Source: Coriobacteriia bacterium (GTDB lineage: Bacteria > Actinomycetota > Coriobacteriia > Anaerosomatales > PALSA-660). Taken from it: a stretch of 51,121 nt of DNA. The stretch is taken from NCBI GenBank assembly GCA_030651905.1, contig JAUSBS010000001.1:1-51121 (forward strand), in the 5' to 3' direction. Numbering within the stretch: position 1 is the first letter of the stretch; every line of letters starts with the position of its first letter. Positions 9,274-18,025 of the stretch are shown here, piece by piece. Below the pieces are notes generated by a model. The model was not told where the DNA came from and ran no database searches. It was given only the letters and a program-made list of their open reading frames with translations. The position numbers and the translations under genes were made by a program.

Positions 9274-10233
9274 CTACTGGAAATCCGGATCGAAGAGTTC
9301 GGATACGGACTCGTCATCGTAGACGTTCTGGATGGCATGTGCGAACAGGGGCGCCACAGACAGCACGTGGATCTTGCCGTGAGTGCGCTCCTCGGGTGTC
9401 GGCAGGGTGTTCGTGATGATGAGCTCAACGATGGGCGCCGTGTCGATCCGCTCGAATGCCGGCGGCGAGAAGATGCCGTGCGTCGCGGCCACGTAGACCG
9501 CCTTCGCCCCGGCGTTCATGAGGGCCTTCGCGCCCTCGCTGACGGAGCCCGCGGTGTCGATCATGTCGTCGGCCACGATGCAGGTGCGCCCGGCGACCTC
9601 ACCGATGACGTGCGTGATCTCAGCGACGTTGTGCTGCGGGCGGCCCTTGTGCATGATCGCGAGCTCGGCGCCGAGCATGTCCGCGAGCTTCTTGCACACC
9701 TTCACGCGGCCCACGTCCGGCGAGACCACGGTGATGTCCTCGAGCTTGAGACTCTCGAAGTAGTCGGCCAGGATCGGGAGCGCGGTCAGGTGGTTCACCG
9801 GCAGGTTGAAGAAGCCCTGGATCTGGCCTTGGTGGAGGTCCATCGTGATGACGCGGTCGACGCCCGAGACCGTGATGAGGTCGGCGACGAGCTTGGCGGT
9901 GATCGGCTCGCGCGCTGCCGACTTCTTGTCCTGGCGCGCATAGCCGTAGTGGGTGATGACGGCGGTGATGGTGCGTGCGGAGGCACGCCGGGCCGCGTCG
10001 GCCATGATGAGCAGCTCCATCAAAGACGCGTTGACCGGGTTGGCCACGGACTGCACGAGGAACACGTCGGCGCCGCGTACGCTCTCGAGATAGCGCACAT
10101 AGATCTCGCCGTTGGCGAACCGGTCGATCTTGACGTTGCCGAGCTCGATGCCGAGGTGCTTGGCGATCCCTTCCGCAAGCTCCGGGTTCGCACTGCCGGT
10201 GAACACCATCATCCGTTTGCTCATCTGACTCAT
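9274..10233 (-). CDS. prs: ribose-phosphate pyrophosphokinase
   Basis: 'VFTGSANPELAEGIAKHLGIELGNVKIDRFANGEIYVRYLESVRGADVFLVQS', 'RTCIVADDMIDTAGSVSEGAKALMNAGAKAVYVAATHGIFS'. Confidence 0.97.
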   Translation of the reverse strand: MSQMSKRMMVFTGSANPELAEGIAKHLGIELGNVKIDRFANGEIYVRYLESVRGADVFLVQSVANPVNASLMELLIMADAARRASARTITAVITHYGYARQDKKSAAREPITAKLVADLITVSGVDRVITMDLHQGQIQGFFNLPVNHLTALPILADYFESLKLEDITVVSPDVGRVKVCKKLADMLGAELAIMHKGRPQHNVAEITHVIGEVAGRTCIVADDMIDTAGSVSEGAKALMNAGAKAVYVAATHGIFSPPAFERIDTAPIVELIITNTLPTPEERTHGKIHVLSVAPLFAHAIQNVYDDESVSELFDPDFQ

Positions 10234-11627
10234 GACTGCGTGCTGCTCCCTTGCGTGTCCGTCGTATCCTCGGCCGCCTTGCGGTCGGCCCACCCTTCCA
10301 CGTTGCGCTGCCCGGTCCGCTCGATCCCGAGCGCTCCCGGCGGCACATCCTTCGCGATCGCGCTGCCTGCGCCGGTCACAGCCCGCTCTCCCACCGTCAC
10401 AGGCGCCACGAGCATCGTATCCGAACCGATGAACGCGCCGTCGCCGATGACCGTGCGGTGCTTGCCCCGCCCGTCGTAGTTGCAGGTGATCGAGCCGGCG
10501 CCGACGTTCACGTCGGACCCTATCTCCGCATCACCTATGTAGGAGAGGTGGGGCACCTTGGAACCTTCCCCGATATGCGAGTTCTTGACCTCGACGAACG
10601 CGCCTGTCTTCGCGCGAGCCTCGAGCCTGGTACCCGGCCGCAGGAAGCCCATGGGGCCGACGGTCGCGTCCGGACCGACCTTGACCCCGGTGAGGACCGA
10701 CGAATCCACCCGAGCGCGCGGCCCGATCTCCGAGTCGTGCACCCGTGCGGACGGGCCGATCGTCGCGCCATCGGCCACGGTGGTGTCGCCGGTGAGGAAC
10801 GTCATCGGCTCGAGCACGACGTCCCGACCGATGCGCACGGTGGGCGAGACCCACACGAGCGTCGGATCGGTCATCGTGACGCCGGCGAGCATGTGCGCGT
10901 CGTTCACGCGCCGCTGCAGGACGCGGGTCGCCTCGGCCAGCTGGATGCGCGTGTTGACGCCCATCCCCTCCGCCGCGTCCTCGGTCGTGAGCGCAACGAC
11001 GGGCAACCCCTCGGCGCGCAGGACGGCGACCATGTCGGTCAGGTAGTACTCGCCCTGCGCGTTGTCCGTCCGCACGCGATGCAGGTGTTCGAAGAGCGTG
11101 CGTGCTTCGAAGCAGTAGGTGCCCGTGTTGACCTCATCGATGCGGGCCTGCTCCAGTGTGGCGTCCTTCGCCTCGACGATGGCGTCCACCGAGCCATCCG
11201 CGCCGCGGACGATCCGGCCGAGCGTCGGGTCGGGCACCCGCGCGGTGAGGACCGACATCGCCGCGCCGCCGCCCTCGCGCGCGGCCACGAGCGCGCGCAG
11301 GGTCGCGGGTCGCATGAGCGGAGTGTCTCCGGAGAGCACGAGCAGGGAGCCGGAGTACCCCGCGAGCGCGGCCTCGCCGCACATGACCGCATGTCCGGTG
11401 CCGAGCTGCAGATCCTGGCGGGCGCACGTCTCGCCCGGGATCAGGGCCTCGACCGCGTCGGCGCTGTGTCCGGTGATCACGACCACGGGATCGCAGCCCG
11501 CCTCGCGTGCCGCAGCCACGACCAGCGTGATCATCGGCACGCCGAGCACGGGGTGGGCGACCTTCGGCAGACCGGACTTCATCCGGGTGCCTTCACCTGC
11601 GGCGAGAACGAGGGCCGCCGTGCTCAT
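10230..11627 (-). CDS. glmU: bifunctional UDP-N-acetylglucosamine pyrophosphorylase/glucosamine-1-phosphate N-acetyltransferase
   Basis: 'ALVLAAGEGTRMKSGLPKVAHPVLG' and C-terminal left-handed beta-helix hexapeptides; overlaps prs start (ATGA). Confidence 0.97.
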   Translation of the reverse strand: MSTAALVLAAGEGTRMKSGLPKVAHPVLGVPMITLVVAAAREAGCDPVVVITGHSADAVEALIPGETCARQDLQLGTGHAVMCGEAALAGYSGSLLVLSGDTPLMRPATLRALVAAREGGGAAMSVLTARVPDPTLGRIVRGADGSVDAIVEAKDATLEQARIDEVNTGTYCFEARTLFEHLHRVRTDNAQGEYYLTDMVAVLRAEGLPVVALTTEDAAEGMGVNTRIQLAEATRVLQRRVNDAHMLAGVTMTDPTLVWVSPTVRIGRDVVLEPMTFLTGDTTVADGATIGPSARVHDSEIGPRARVDSSVLTGVKVGPDATVGPMGFLRPGTRLEARAKTGAFVEVKNSHIGEGSKVPHLSYIGDAEIGSDVNVGAGSITCNYDGRGKHRTVIGDGAFIGSDTMLVAPVTVGERAVTGAGSAIAKDVPPGALGIERTGQRNVEGWADRKAAEDTTDTQGSSTQS

Positions 11628-11690
11628 CGGTGCTCCTTAGCCTGGAACGGAAGCGCGTGTCTCATCGCGTGCCTCCGGTGAGGGCGGTGG

Positions 11691-11762
11691 CTGGGGCGGC
11701 AGGATTCGAACCTGCGGATGGAGGCTCCAAAGGCCCCTGCCTTACCGCTTGGCTACGCCCCA
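11691..11762 (-). tRNA. tRNA-Gln (anticodon TTG)
   Basis: Acceptor TGGGGCG/CGCCCCA, T-loop GCAGG-TTCGAAT-CCTGC, anticodon loop CTTTGGA; CCA not encoded. Confidence 0.95.
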
Positions 11763-11813
11763 ACGGTACCGCCGAAGTGTAGCAAATGAGGATGCGATGC
11801 TGACGGGTCGGGC

Positions 11814-12119
11814 CTACTCGACCGCGTAGACCTCGGCCGTCGCCGCCGCGGCCGCGAAGGCCTCGAGCCCGCCGTCGACCTGGAACTGCTCGAGGACCGC
11901 GGCTTGGATCATGTTACGCGCGTCCGTGTTGATGGGGTGGCAGATGTCGCGGAACTCGCCGTTGGGAAGCTTGCGCGAGGGCATCGCGACGAAGAGCCCT
12001 TTGTCGCCGTTGACGACGCGGAGGTCGTGCACGACGAACTGGTCGTCGAGGACGACGCTGGCGATGGCGCAGACCTTGTTCATCGCGACCGGACGCAGGG
12101 TCACCTTTGTGATCTCCAT
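11814..12119 (-). CDS. spoVG: SpoVG family nucleic-acid-binding regulator
   Basis: 'MEITKVTLRPV...CAIASVVLDDQFVVHDLRVVNGDKGLFVAMPSRKLPNGEFRDICHPIN'. Confidence 0.95.
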   Translation of the reverse strand: MEITKVTLRPVAMNKVCAIASVVLDDQFVVHDLRVVNGDKGLFVAMPSRKLPNGEFRDICHPINTDARNMIQAAVLEQFQVDGGLEAFAAAAATAEVYAVE

Positions 12120-12253
12120 TGCAGCCCCCCAGATGCGACCCGACTCGTTTCCGCCTCGCGCACTCGCACGTCGCGGGTCGTCTGAGGGAGATGTTCGACG
12201 TCCGGCCAGCGGCTCCTGCCAGTCTCCCCCAGCCCGGCGTCACGCGCGGGACC

Positions 12254-13018
12254 CTATTCTGAGGCGCAGGCGCGCTCCCGCAAGACACGCTCGACCAGCG
12301 CGAGATCGGACGGCTTGTCCACATCGACGGCCAACGATGCGTGGGGGGTGACCACCGCCGCACCGGTCCCGCCGAGCAGTTGCTGGATCTTGCCCGCCAG
12401 GTCCTGCGGCTCCAGTCTGCCCATGACGAATCTGACGACGAAGCCGACTCCCGCGATCCGCAGCATGCCGATCGTGTTCTTGCGCTGGTCGAACAGCCGC
12501 TGCCCCAGATCCCGCGCGGCCGGGATGAGTCGTGGATTCGCGAGCATGGCGTTCCCGCCCGTGTGGGAGCCGCTCTTCAAGCGGAAGTAGGTCCGTTCGC
12601 TGCCGGGGAACTGCCGCTCCATCTCGTCGCGGCGCACCATGGGATAGATGAAATCGGCCTCGGTCTCGAGGCTGGCGCGCACCAGATCGTCGATCGCATC
12701 GGGTGTCACGAGCGGGATGTCGCCTGTGGCGATGAGCACCGGTCGGTCCGCGCGGAAGGACGCCGCTCCGGCGAGCGCGTTGTCCATGAACATGCCGTCC
12801 GAGACGACGAGCTTGTCCACGCGGTCGACCCACGACCCCAGTCCCTCCGCGGTGGGCATGACGACCGCGATCTCGTTGATCGTGGTGGCGGCGCAGAACG
12901 CGTCGACGACCCACTCCACGAGAGGCTTGCCCGCGACGGGAACGAGCCCCTTGAACTTGCACGTCGGGTCGATGACCTCTCCGTCACCGCCGGCGAGTAT
13001 GACCGCGTCGACCTTCAC
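12254..13018 (-). CDS. MobA-like NTP transferase domain protein
   Basis: 'VKVDAVILAGGDGEVIDPTCKFKGLVPVAGKPLVEWVVDAF', 'VLIATGDIPLVTPDAIDDLV'; likely GTG start. Confidence 0.8.
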   Translation of the reverse strand: MKVDAVILAGGDGEVIDPTCKFKGLVPVAGKPLVEWVVDAFCAATTINEIAVVMPTAEGLGSWVDRVDKLVVSDGMFMDNALAGAASFRADRPVLIATGDIPLVTPDAIDDLVRASLETEADFIYPMVRRDEMERQFPGSERTYFRLKSGSHTGGNAMLANPRLIPAARDLGQRLFDQRKNTIGMLRIAGVGFVVRFVMGRLEPQDLAGKIQQLLGGTGAAVVTPHASLAVDVDKPSDLALVERVLRERACASE

Positions 13019-13020
13019 CG

Positions 13021-13935
13021 CTACCTCGCCCTCATCGTCGGATCGACCACGTCCAGTCCGGCGGACACGGTGCGCGTTGCGCACGCCCACCAGCCGCGCT
13101 CTCGCGCCTCCGCCGCGCAGGACTCCGCCGAGGCCGGGTCGGCGCAGACACCGAACACCGTCGAGCCGCTGCCCGCCATCGCGAAGCCGAGCACGCCGGC
13201 CGACCGTTCGAGGAATCGTAGCGTGAGACCTATGTCGGGCACCAGAGCGACGGAAGGCTCGGTCATGTTGTCGTAAAGCGCCGCCGCGATGGCTTCGCGG
13301 GCACCGCCACGGATCGCCGTGACCATCGCTTCATGCGAGGGTGGCGCCGGCTGCAGTGTCCGGTCGAACCGCGCGTAGGCCGCGCCTGTCTCGACCGGGA
13401 TGCCGGGATTGACCAAGACGACGTCCAGAAGTGGCGTGGGCAGTGTCTCCACAAGCTCGTCGCCGCGTCCCATCAGAAGCTGCGTACCGCCGCCCAGGAA
13501 GAAGGGGACGTCCGCGCCGAGCCTCGCCGCCGCTCCAGCCATGCGTGCGCCCGCTGACTCCTCGATCCCGTCGAGCAACGCCAACGCCTTCAGCACCGCC
13601 GCCGCGTCCGCGCTCCCGCCGCCAAGGCCGGCCCCGGCGGGGATGCGTTTGCGCAGCTGGATGTGGGCCCCGGCGGTGACGTCGGAGGATTCGAACCAGT
13701 ACTGCGCTGCGCGGTGGGCGAGATTGTGCTCCGGCGCGACACCGACGTCCGGTTCGCAGTCCAGGGTGAGGGCTTCGCCGCCGAGTGTGACCGCGACGTC
13801 GTCATGGAGTTCGAGAGCCTGGATCACGGTCGTGACGTCGTGGTACCCGTCCTCGCGGCGACCCCCCACCGCAAGGAAGAGATTGACCTTCGCGTGTGCC
13901 TTGATGAGCACGGTAGGCGCGAGCCGGTCCGTCAC
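13021..13935 (-). CDS. ispE: 4-(cytidine 5'-diphospho)-2-C-methyl-D-erythritol kinase
   Basis: 'KAHAKVNLFLAVGGRREDGYHDVTTVIQAL', GHMP motif 'IPAGAGLGGGSADAAAVL'; GTG start. Confidence 0.95.
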   Translation of the reverse strand: MTDRLAPTVLIKAHAKVNLFLAVGGRREDGYHDVTTVIQALELHDDVAVTLGGEALTLDCEPDVGVAPEHNLAHRAAQYWFESSDVTAGAHIQLRKRIPAGAGLGGGSADAAAVLKALALLDGIEESAGARMAGAAARLGADVPFFLGGGTQLLMGRGDELVETLPTPLLDVVLVNPGIPVETGAAYARFDRTLQPAPPSHEAMVTAIRGGAREAIAAALYDNMTEPSVALVPDIGLTLRFLERSAGVLGFAMAGSGSTVFGVCADPASAESCAAEARERGWWACATRTVSAGLDVVDPTMRAR

Positions 13936-13963
13936 CGCCCATGACCTCCCCGAAGCACAGAAG

Positions 13964-13997
13964 CGGGCGCGGGAACCTGATTCGGCTCCCGCGCCCG
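13964..13997. terminator. strong hairpin between veg-like gene and ispE
   Basis: CGGGCGCGGGAACC / GGCTCCCGCGCCCG stem with one mismatch; weak T-tract on the minus strand. Confidence 0.45.
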
Positions 13998-14023
13998 TCA
14001 CCGTGCGCTCGTCTTCGTACCCG

Positions 14024-14305
14024 TCAGTTGAGCCAGGGGAAGACGCTCTCCCCGCTCTCGCAGTGCGTCAACTCGACCGTGCCCGTCAGGATATCCACAT
14101 AGCTGTACGAGACCCGTGCGGTACGATCGCGCTTCTCGTCGACTTTGACGACGAAGAGACTCGGATGAGTCTCTTCGAGAACACCTTCGCGTTCCACGAT
14201 CTTCGAGCGGCCCATGTTCGCCTTCAGCCGCATCCTCGTGCCCATGAGGCTCTGAAGGTCGCTGCGTATGCGACCGACGACCTCGACCTGCCTGACTACA
14301 TCCAT
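14024..14305 (-). CDS. veg: Veg family protein
   Basis: 'IRSDLQSLMGTRMRLKANMGRSKIVEREGVLEETHPSLFVVKVDEKRDRTARVSYSYVDILTGTVEL'; between rsmA and ispE as in Bacillus. Confidence 0.9.
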   Translation of the reverse strand: MDVVRQVEVVGRIRSDLQSLMGTRMRLKANMGRSKIVEREGVLEETHPSLFVVKVDEKRDRTARVSYSYVDILTGTVELTHCESGESVFPWLN

Positions 14306-14354
14306 GTATCGCCTCCCATGAGTAGGGGGATTATACAGTGCTAACCGGCAAAAC

Positions 14355-15221
14355 TCAAGGTAGAAGGCCCTGTCCGCGTGCTTCGCGGGCCAGATCGATG
14401 TACTCGTCGAGCGAGAGCGACTCCGCCCTGCGCCGACCGTCGATGCCGGCCGCGGCCGCTGCCGCGTCGAAGGCAGCGCCCTCCCAGCCGGTCGACGACA
14501 GCACCGAGTTGCGCAGTGTCTTGCGGCGCTGGGCGAAGGCCGCTGATGCGAGCGATGCGACGCCGGCGGCCGACGCGGCCAGGCCCGCGTCCCCGACACG
14601 GTCGAGTCGCAGGACGGCGGAATCGACGCGAGGCGGCGGCATGAAGCAGGCCCGGGGAACAGCGAAGCGGCCGGTCACGCGAGCCTGCAGACGCAGCTTC
14701 ACTGTGTAGGCACCGTACGCCTTCGAGCCCGGCGAGGCGCATATCCGGTCCGCGACCTCGGCCTGCACCATGACGACGGCGGTCCGCAGCGACGGGATCT
14801 CCTCGAAGAAGCGCAGGATGACGGTCGCAGCGACGCCGTACGGCAGGTTCGCCACGAGATACTCGGGTGGGCCCAGCGGGGTGACGAGCTCCGCAGGCGG
14901 GACGCGCACGGCGTCAGCCTGGACGATCTTCAGCGCCGGGAACGCCGTGACCACTTCGCCCAGCGCCGGGAGCAGCCCCGCATCCCGCTCCACCGCGACG
15001 ACCGCGCCGGCGACGCCGCACAGCGCCGCGGTCAGCGTCCCGATGCCGGGACCGACCTCTAAGACGACGGAGCCGCTCGGCAGGTCCGCCAGAGCGAGGA
15101 TGCGGCCGACGATGTTGTCGTCGATGAGGAAGTGCTGGCCCAGCGACTTCTTGAGCACCAGACCGTGCCGCAGGAGCGCGTCGCGCGTCGCGGAGGGACT
15201 TGCGAGCGGCGAGTGGGCCAC
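14355..15221 (-). CDS. rsmA: 16S rRNA dimethyladenosine transferase
   Basis: 'KKSLGQHFLIDDNIVGRILALADLPSGSVVLEVGPGIGTLTAAL', 'YLVANLPYGVAATVI'; likely GTG start. Confidence 0.95.
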   Translation of the reverse strand: MAHSPLASPSATRDALLRHGLVLKKSLGQHFLIDDNIVGRILALADLPSGSVVLEVGPGIGTLTAALCGVAGAVVAVERDAGLLPALGEVVTAFPALKIVQADAVRVPPAELVTPLGPPEYLVANLPYGVAATVILRFFEEIPSLRTAVVMVQAEVADRICASPGSKAYGAYTVKLRLQARVTGRFAVPRACFMPPPRVDSAVLRLDRVGDAGLAASAAGVASLASAAFAQRRKTLRNSVLSSTGWEGAAFDAAAAAAGIDGRRRAESLSLDEYIDLAREARGQGLLP

Positions 15222-15225
15222 GCCC

Positions 15226-16362
15226 CTACTTGCCGAGGACGGTGACGGTGACGGTGCCTCGGCGATGTGCGGCACCCCAGCGATACGCCGCGTCTCTCGC
15301 CTGCCGCACCTGAGCGTACGTGCCCGCTGACGACGACGGCGCATTGGAGTCAGCGCCCCAGAAGCAGACGTCGATCTTCTTGCCGTGGATGACGCCGCCG
15401 GTATCGCATGCGATCGCGTAGCCGTAACCTTCGACGAATACCTTGCTCTTGAGCGGTATCACGCGCTCGTCGACGGCGATGATGCCCCATCCGTCGGGGA
15501 TGCCGAGTGACTTGCGCTTGGCCGCCACCCAAGCGAAACCCTTCGAGAATTCGGTATGTCCGATGCAACTCGGGTCCCACGGGGTGTACGCGGTGGAGGT
15601 GACCTTGATGGTGCGTCCCGCGACGTCAGGCGCCGTCGGGCGTGACTGCCCGCGCGAGACCATCACCTGCCGGAAGACGTTGCTCGTACCAAGGGTCACT
15701 ACCTCGGTCACCGGCGCGACGAGTTGCTTCTGCGCCTTGAGGAAGCGCGGCCCCTCGGCCCCGCCGACCACGAGCACCTGGTAGACCTTCAGTGACGTAC
15801 CGGCGACACCGGGGGTCGTCACTTTCCGGGATCCGGGCGCGGCACTGACGTCCCCGACGACTACGACGTCGAACGGGATCACGACCTCTTCCTGGGCCAC
15901 GCGGATGAACACGTCGGTGGCGGTGATCTCCATGTCGTGCTCGAGCGGAGAATCCACCGCGGGGTCGGTCTGCATGCCGGAGGTGGGGTCGAGTCCGGCA
16001 GCGACGAGAGCGTCGGCCACGGTACGGCCCACGACGTTGAGCAGTATCCGCTCGTCACCGAAGTGGAGCGTGACCGGGATCGCGTGACGGACGACGACGA
16101 CGTCGCCGTCGACGATCTCCGTTCCGCGCCCGGGACTGACGAGGTCGTTGGCGGATGCACGAACGCCCGCCTCAGCGAGGAGCGAGGCGACGTCTGCAGA
16201 CTGGGTCGTGAATTCGGTCACGGTGCCGTCGACGATGACGGTCACGCGCTTGTTGGCCCATGCGAATCCGGTGATGCACGCTACTGCGACGGTTGCGGCG
16301 GCGAGGGCTGCGATGAGGTGGTGGGCTTTCAGGAAACGTGCCGGGCCACCCGGCAGTCTCAC
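15226..16362 (-). CDS. YabE-like secreted protein: DUF348 repeats, G5-like region, 3D domain
   Basis: TM/signal segment, DUF348-like repeats (VTVIVDGTVTEFTTQSADVASLLAEAGV...), 3D domain 'VTSTAYTPWDPSC...IIAVDERVIPLKSKVFVEGYGYAIACDTGGVIHGKKIDVCF'. Confidence 0.9.
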   Translation of the reverse strand: MRLPGGPARFLKAHHLIAALAAATVAVACITGFAWANKRVTVIVDGTVTEFTTQSADVASLLAEAGVRASANDLVSPGRGTEIVDGDVVVVRHAIPVTLHFGDERILLNVVGRTVADALVAAGLDPTSGMQTDPAVDSPLEHDMEITATDVFIRVAQEEVVIPFDVVVVGDVSAAPGSRKVTTPGVAGTSLKVYQVLVVGGAEGPRFLKAQKQLVAPVTEVVTLGTSNVFRQVMVSRGQSRPTAPDVAGRTIKVTSTAYTPWDPSCIGHTEFSKGFAWVAAKRKSLGIPDGWGIIAVDERVIPLKSKVFVEGYGYAIACDTGGVIHGKKIDVCFWGADSNAPSSSAGTYAQVRQARDAAYRWGAAHRRGTVTVTVLGK

Positions 16363-16412
16363 ATTCGACCCCCTGGTTCTTTGGCAACAGGTCGGTGACG
16401 TGACGGAGTCGA

Positions 16413-16441
16413 ATTATAGTCGAGCCCGTGGGAGGCCACAA
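16413..16441 (-). promoter_or_regulatory. putative sigma70-type promoter for the YabE-like gene
   Basis: Minus strand TTGTGG - 17 bp - TATAAT about 50 bp upstream of the start. Confidence 0.55.
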
Positions 16442-16493
16442 ACCCGCAGGTCGCCACGGAACGCTTTCCCAAGACGCCCGTCGGCGGTGCGGA

Positions 16494-17096
16494 TCAGCCG
16501 CGCGCGACCGAGCCCGCGATGCCCGCGCCGAGGGCGGTCGCGGCCAGCCGGGCGTCGGGATGACGGCCGATATCACTGGGTGAGTCGACGCCTTCGAGCA
16601 CGAGCGGCTCCGCAACCGTCAATCCGATGACCGCGAAGACGCTGCGCGTGGTGGTGACCGCACACTCGTACCCATACGGGTCCTTGCCTCCGCGCACCAC
16701 CAGCAGCCCTCCAGGGCGCTTCTCCGGCACGGGCCGCCCCAGCTGGTACCTGCGTGCCCAGTAGGGCTGACACCGGTCGTAGAGCGCCTTGAGGACCGCG
16801 GGGACGGTCGCGAAGTACACCGGCGTGGAGACCACGACCGCCGCCGCGCTGTCGAGCAGCGCGTAGACCTCGCCCATGCGGTCCTTGACGACACACTCAC
16901 CCGTCAGCGAGCAGGCGTTGCAGCCGCGGCACGGCGCGATGCCGTACTCGACCACGGGCAGCTTGAAGACCGGTGCGCCGGCGGCACGCGCGCCGGCCAG
17001 GCACGCGTCGAGGAGTCGTTCGCTGTTGCCGTCCCTGCGCGGGCTCCCGGCGATCCCCAGCACGGTCCCGGGCGCGAGCTCGGGAGAGTCAGTCAT
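16494..17096 (-). CDS. flavodoxin/NADPH-dependent FMN reductase family iron-sulfur flavoprotein
   Basis: 'VLGIAGSPRRDGNSERLLDACLAGA', 'CRGCNACSLTGECVVKDRMGEVYALLDSAAAVVVSTPVYFATVPAVLKALYDR'. Confidence 0.85.
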   Translation of the reverse strand: MTDSPELAPGTVLGIAGSPRRDGNSERLLDACLAGARAAGAPVFKLPVVEYGIAPCRGCNACSLTGECVVKDRMGEVYALLDSAAAVVVSTPVYFATVPAVLKALYDRCQPYWARRYQLGRPVPEKRPGGLLVVRGGKDPYGYECAVTTTRSVFAVIGLTVAEPLVLEGVDSPSDIGRHPDARLAATALGAGIAGSVARG

Positions 17097-17107
17097 CGTC
17101 GTGCGCT

Positions 17108-17968
17108 CTAGTTCCCGCCACCGAGCACCCTGCGAGCGTTCGTCAGTGTCGCGGTGGCCACGTCAGCGGGAGACAGTCCCTTGATCTCAGCGAGGGCCGC
17201 CACGGTGAAGGTGACCCATGCCGGCTCGTTGCTGCGCCCGCGATGCGGTACCGGTGTCATGAACGGGCTGTCCGTCTCGGCAAGGAGCCGGTCGATCGGG
17301 ACGACCTCGACCGCAGAGTGGATGATCTCCGCCCGCGCGAAGGTGACCGGCCCGGCGAACGAGATGTGGCATCCCATCTCGAGGAGCATCTCGGCGGTCT
17401 TCGGGCCCTCGGTGAAGCAGTGGATGATGCAGCCGGCCTTGGGCACGCCGAGATCCCGCAGGATCGCGATGCCCTCCTCGTGCGCCTCACGCAGGTGTAC
17501 GGCGATCGGCAGCCCGAGCTCGTGGGCGAGGCCGAGCTGCGCCTCGAACGCCCGGCGCTGGTGGTCTCGCGGTGAGTGATCGTAGTGGAAGTCGAGGCCT
17601 ATCTCGCCGATGGCGCCGACGCGGGGATCCACGGCGAGCTGGCGGAGCGTGTCCGCCGTCTCGGGCGTGTAGCCCTTCGCGTTGTGCGGGTGCACGCCGA
17701 CGATGATGCGCACCTCGGGCGTCTCGGGATGTGGGACGCCCCACAGGTCCATCCGCTCCTTGGCCTCGTCGATCCATGATCCGAGCGCGTCGAACGTACC
17801 GAGCGGCGCCTCGGTGACGTCGGCGACCGTCGCTATGTACATGACGCCCGCCACCACAGCGCGCTCGAGCGCGCCGGCCGGGTCGTCGAGCATGTCGAGA
17901 TGAGCGTGCGTATCGGCGGTCTGCGCGCCCAAGCGCGGGACCTCGATGCGCGGCTTGCGTTCGTCCAT
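17108..17968 (-). CDS. tatD: TatD family metal-dependent hydrolase
   Basis: 'ADTHAHLDMLDDPAGALERA', 'VGVHPHNAKG', 'IGEIGLDFHYDHSPRDHQRRAFEAQLGLA', 'LLAETDSPFMTP'. Confidence 0.93.
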   Translation of the reverse strand: MDERKPRIEVPRLGAQTADTHAHLDMLDDPAGALERAVVAGVMYIATVADVTEAPLGTFDALGSWIDEAKERMDLWGVPHPETPEVRIIVGVHPHNAKGYTPETADTLRQLAVDPRVGAIGEIGLDFHYDHSPRDHQRRAFEAQLGLAHELGLPIAVHLREAHEEGIAILRDLGVPKAGCIIHCFTEGPKTAEMLLEMGCHISFAGPVTFARAEIIHSAVEVVPIDRLLAETDSPFMTPVPHRGRSNEPAWVTFTVAALAEIKGLSPADVATATLTNARRVLGGGN

Positions 17969-18025
17969 CTTCACAACCCCTTAGCGTCGCGTACCGCGGT
18001 GCGGCACCCTACTGCTCCTGCAGTC

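Noticed and set aside
16363-16490. Possible c-di-AMP (ydaO) riboswitch upstream of the YabE-like gene
   Set aside because: The leader after the TATAAT promoter is only about 50 nt and lacks the expected conserved motifs; too short
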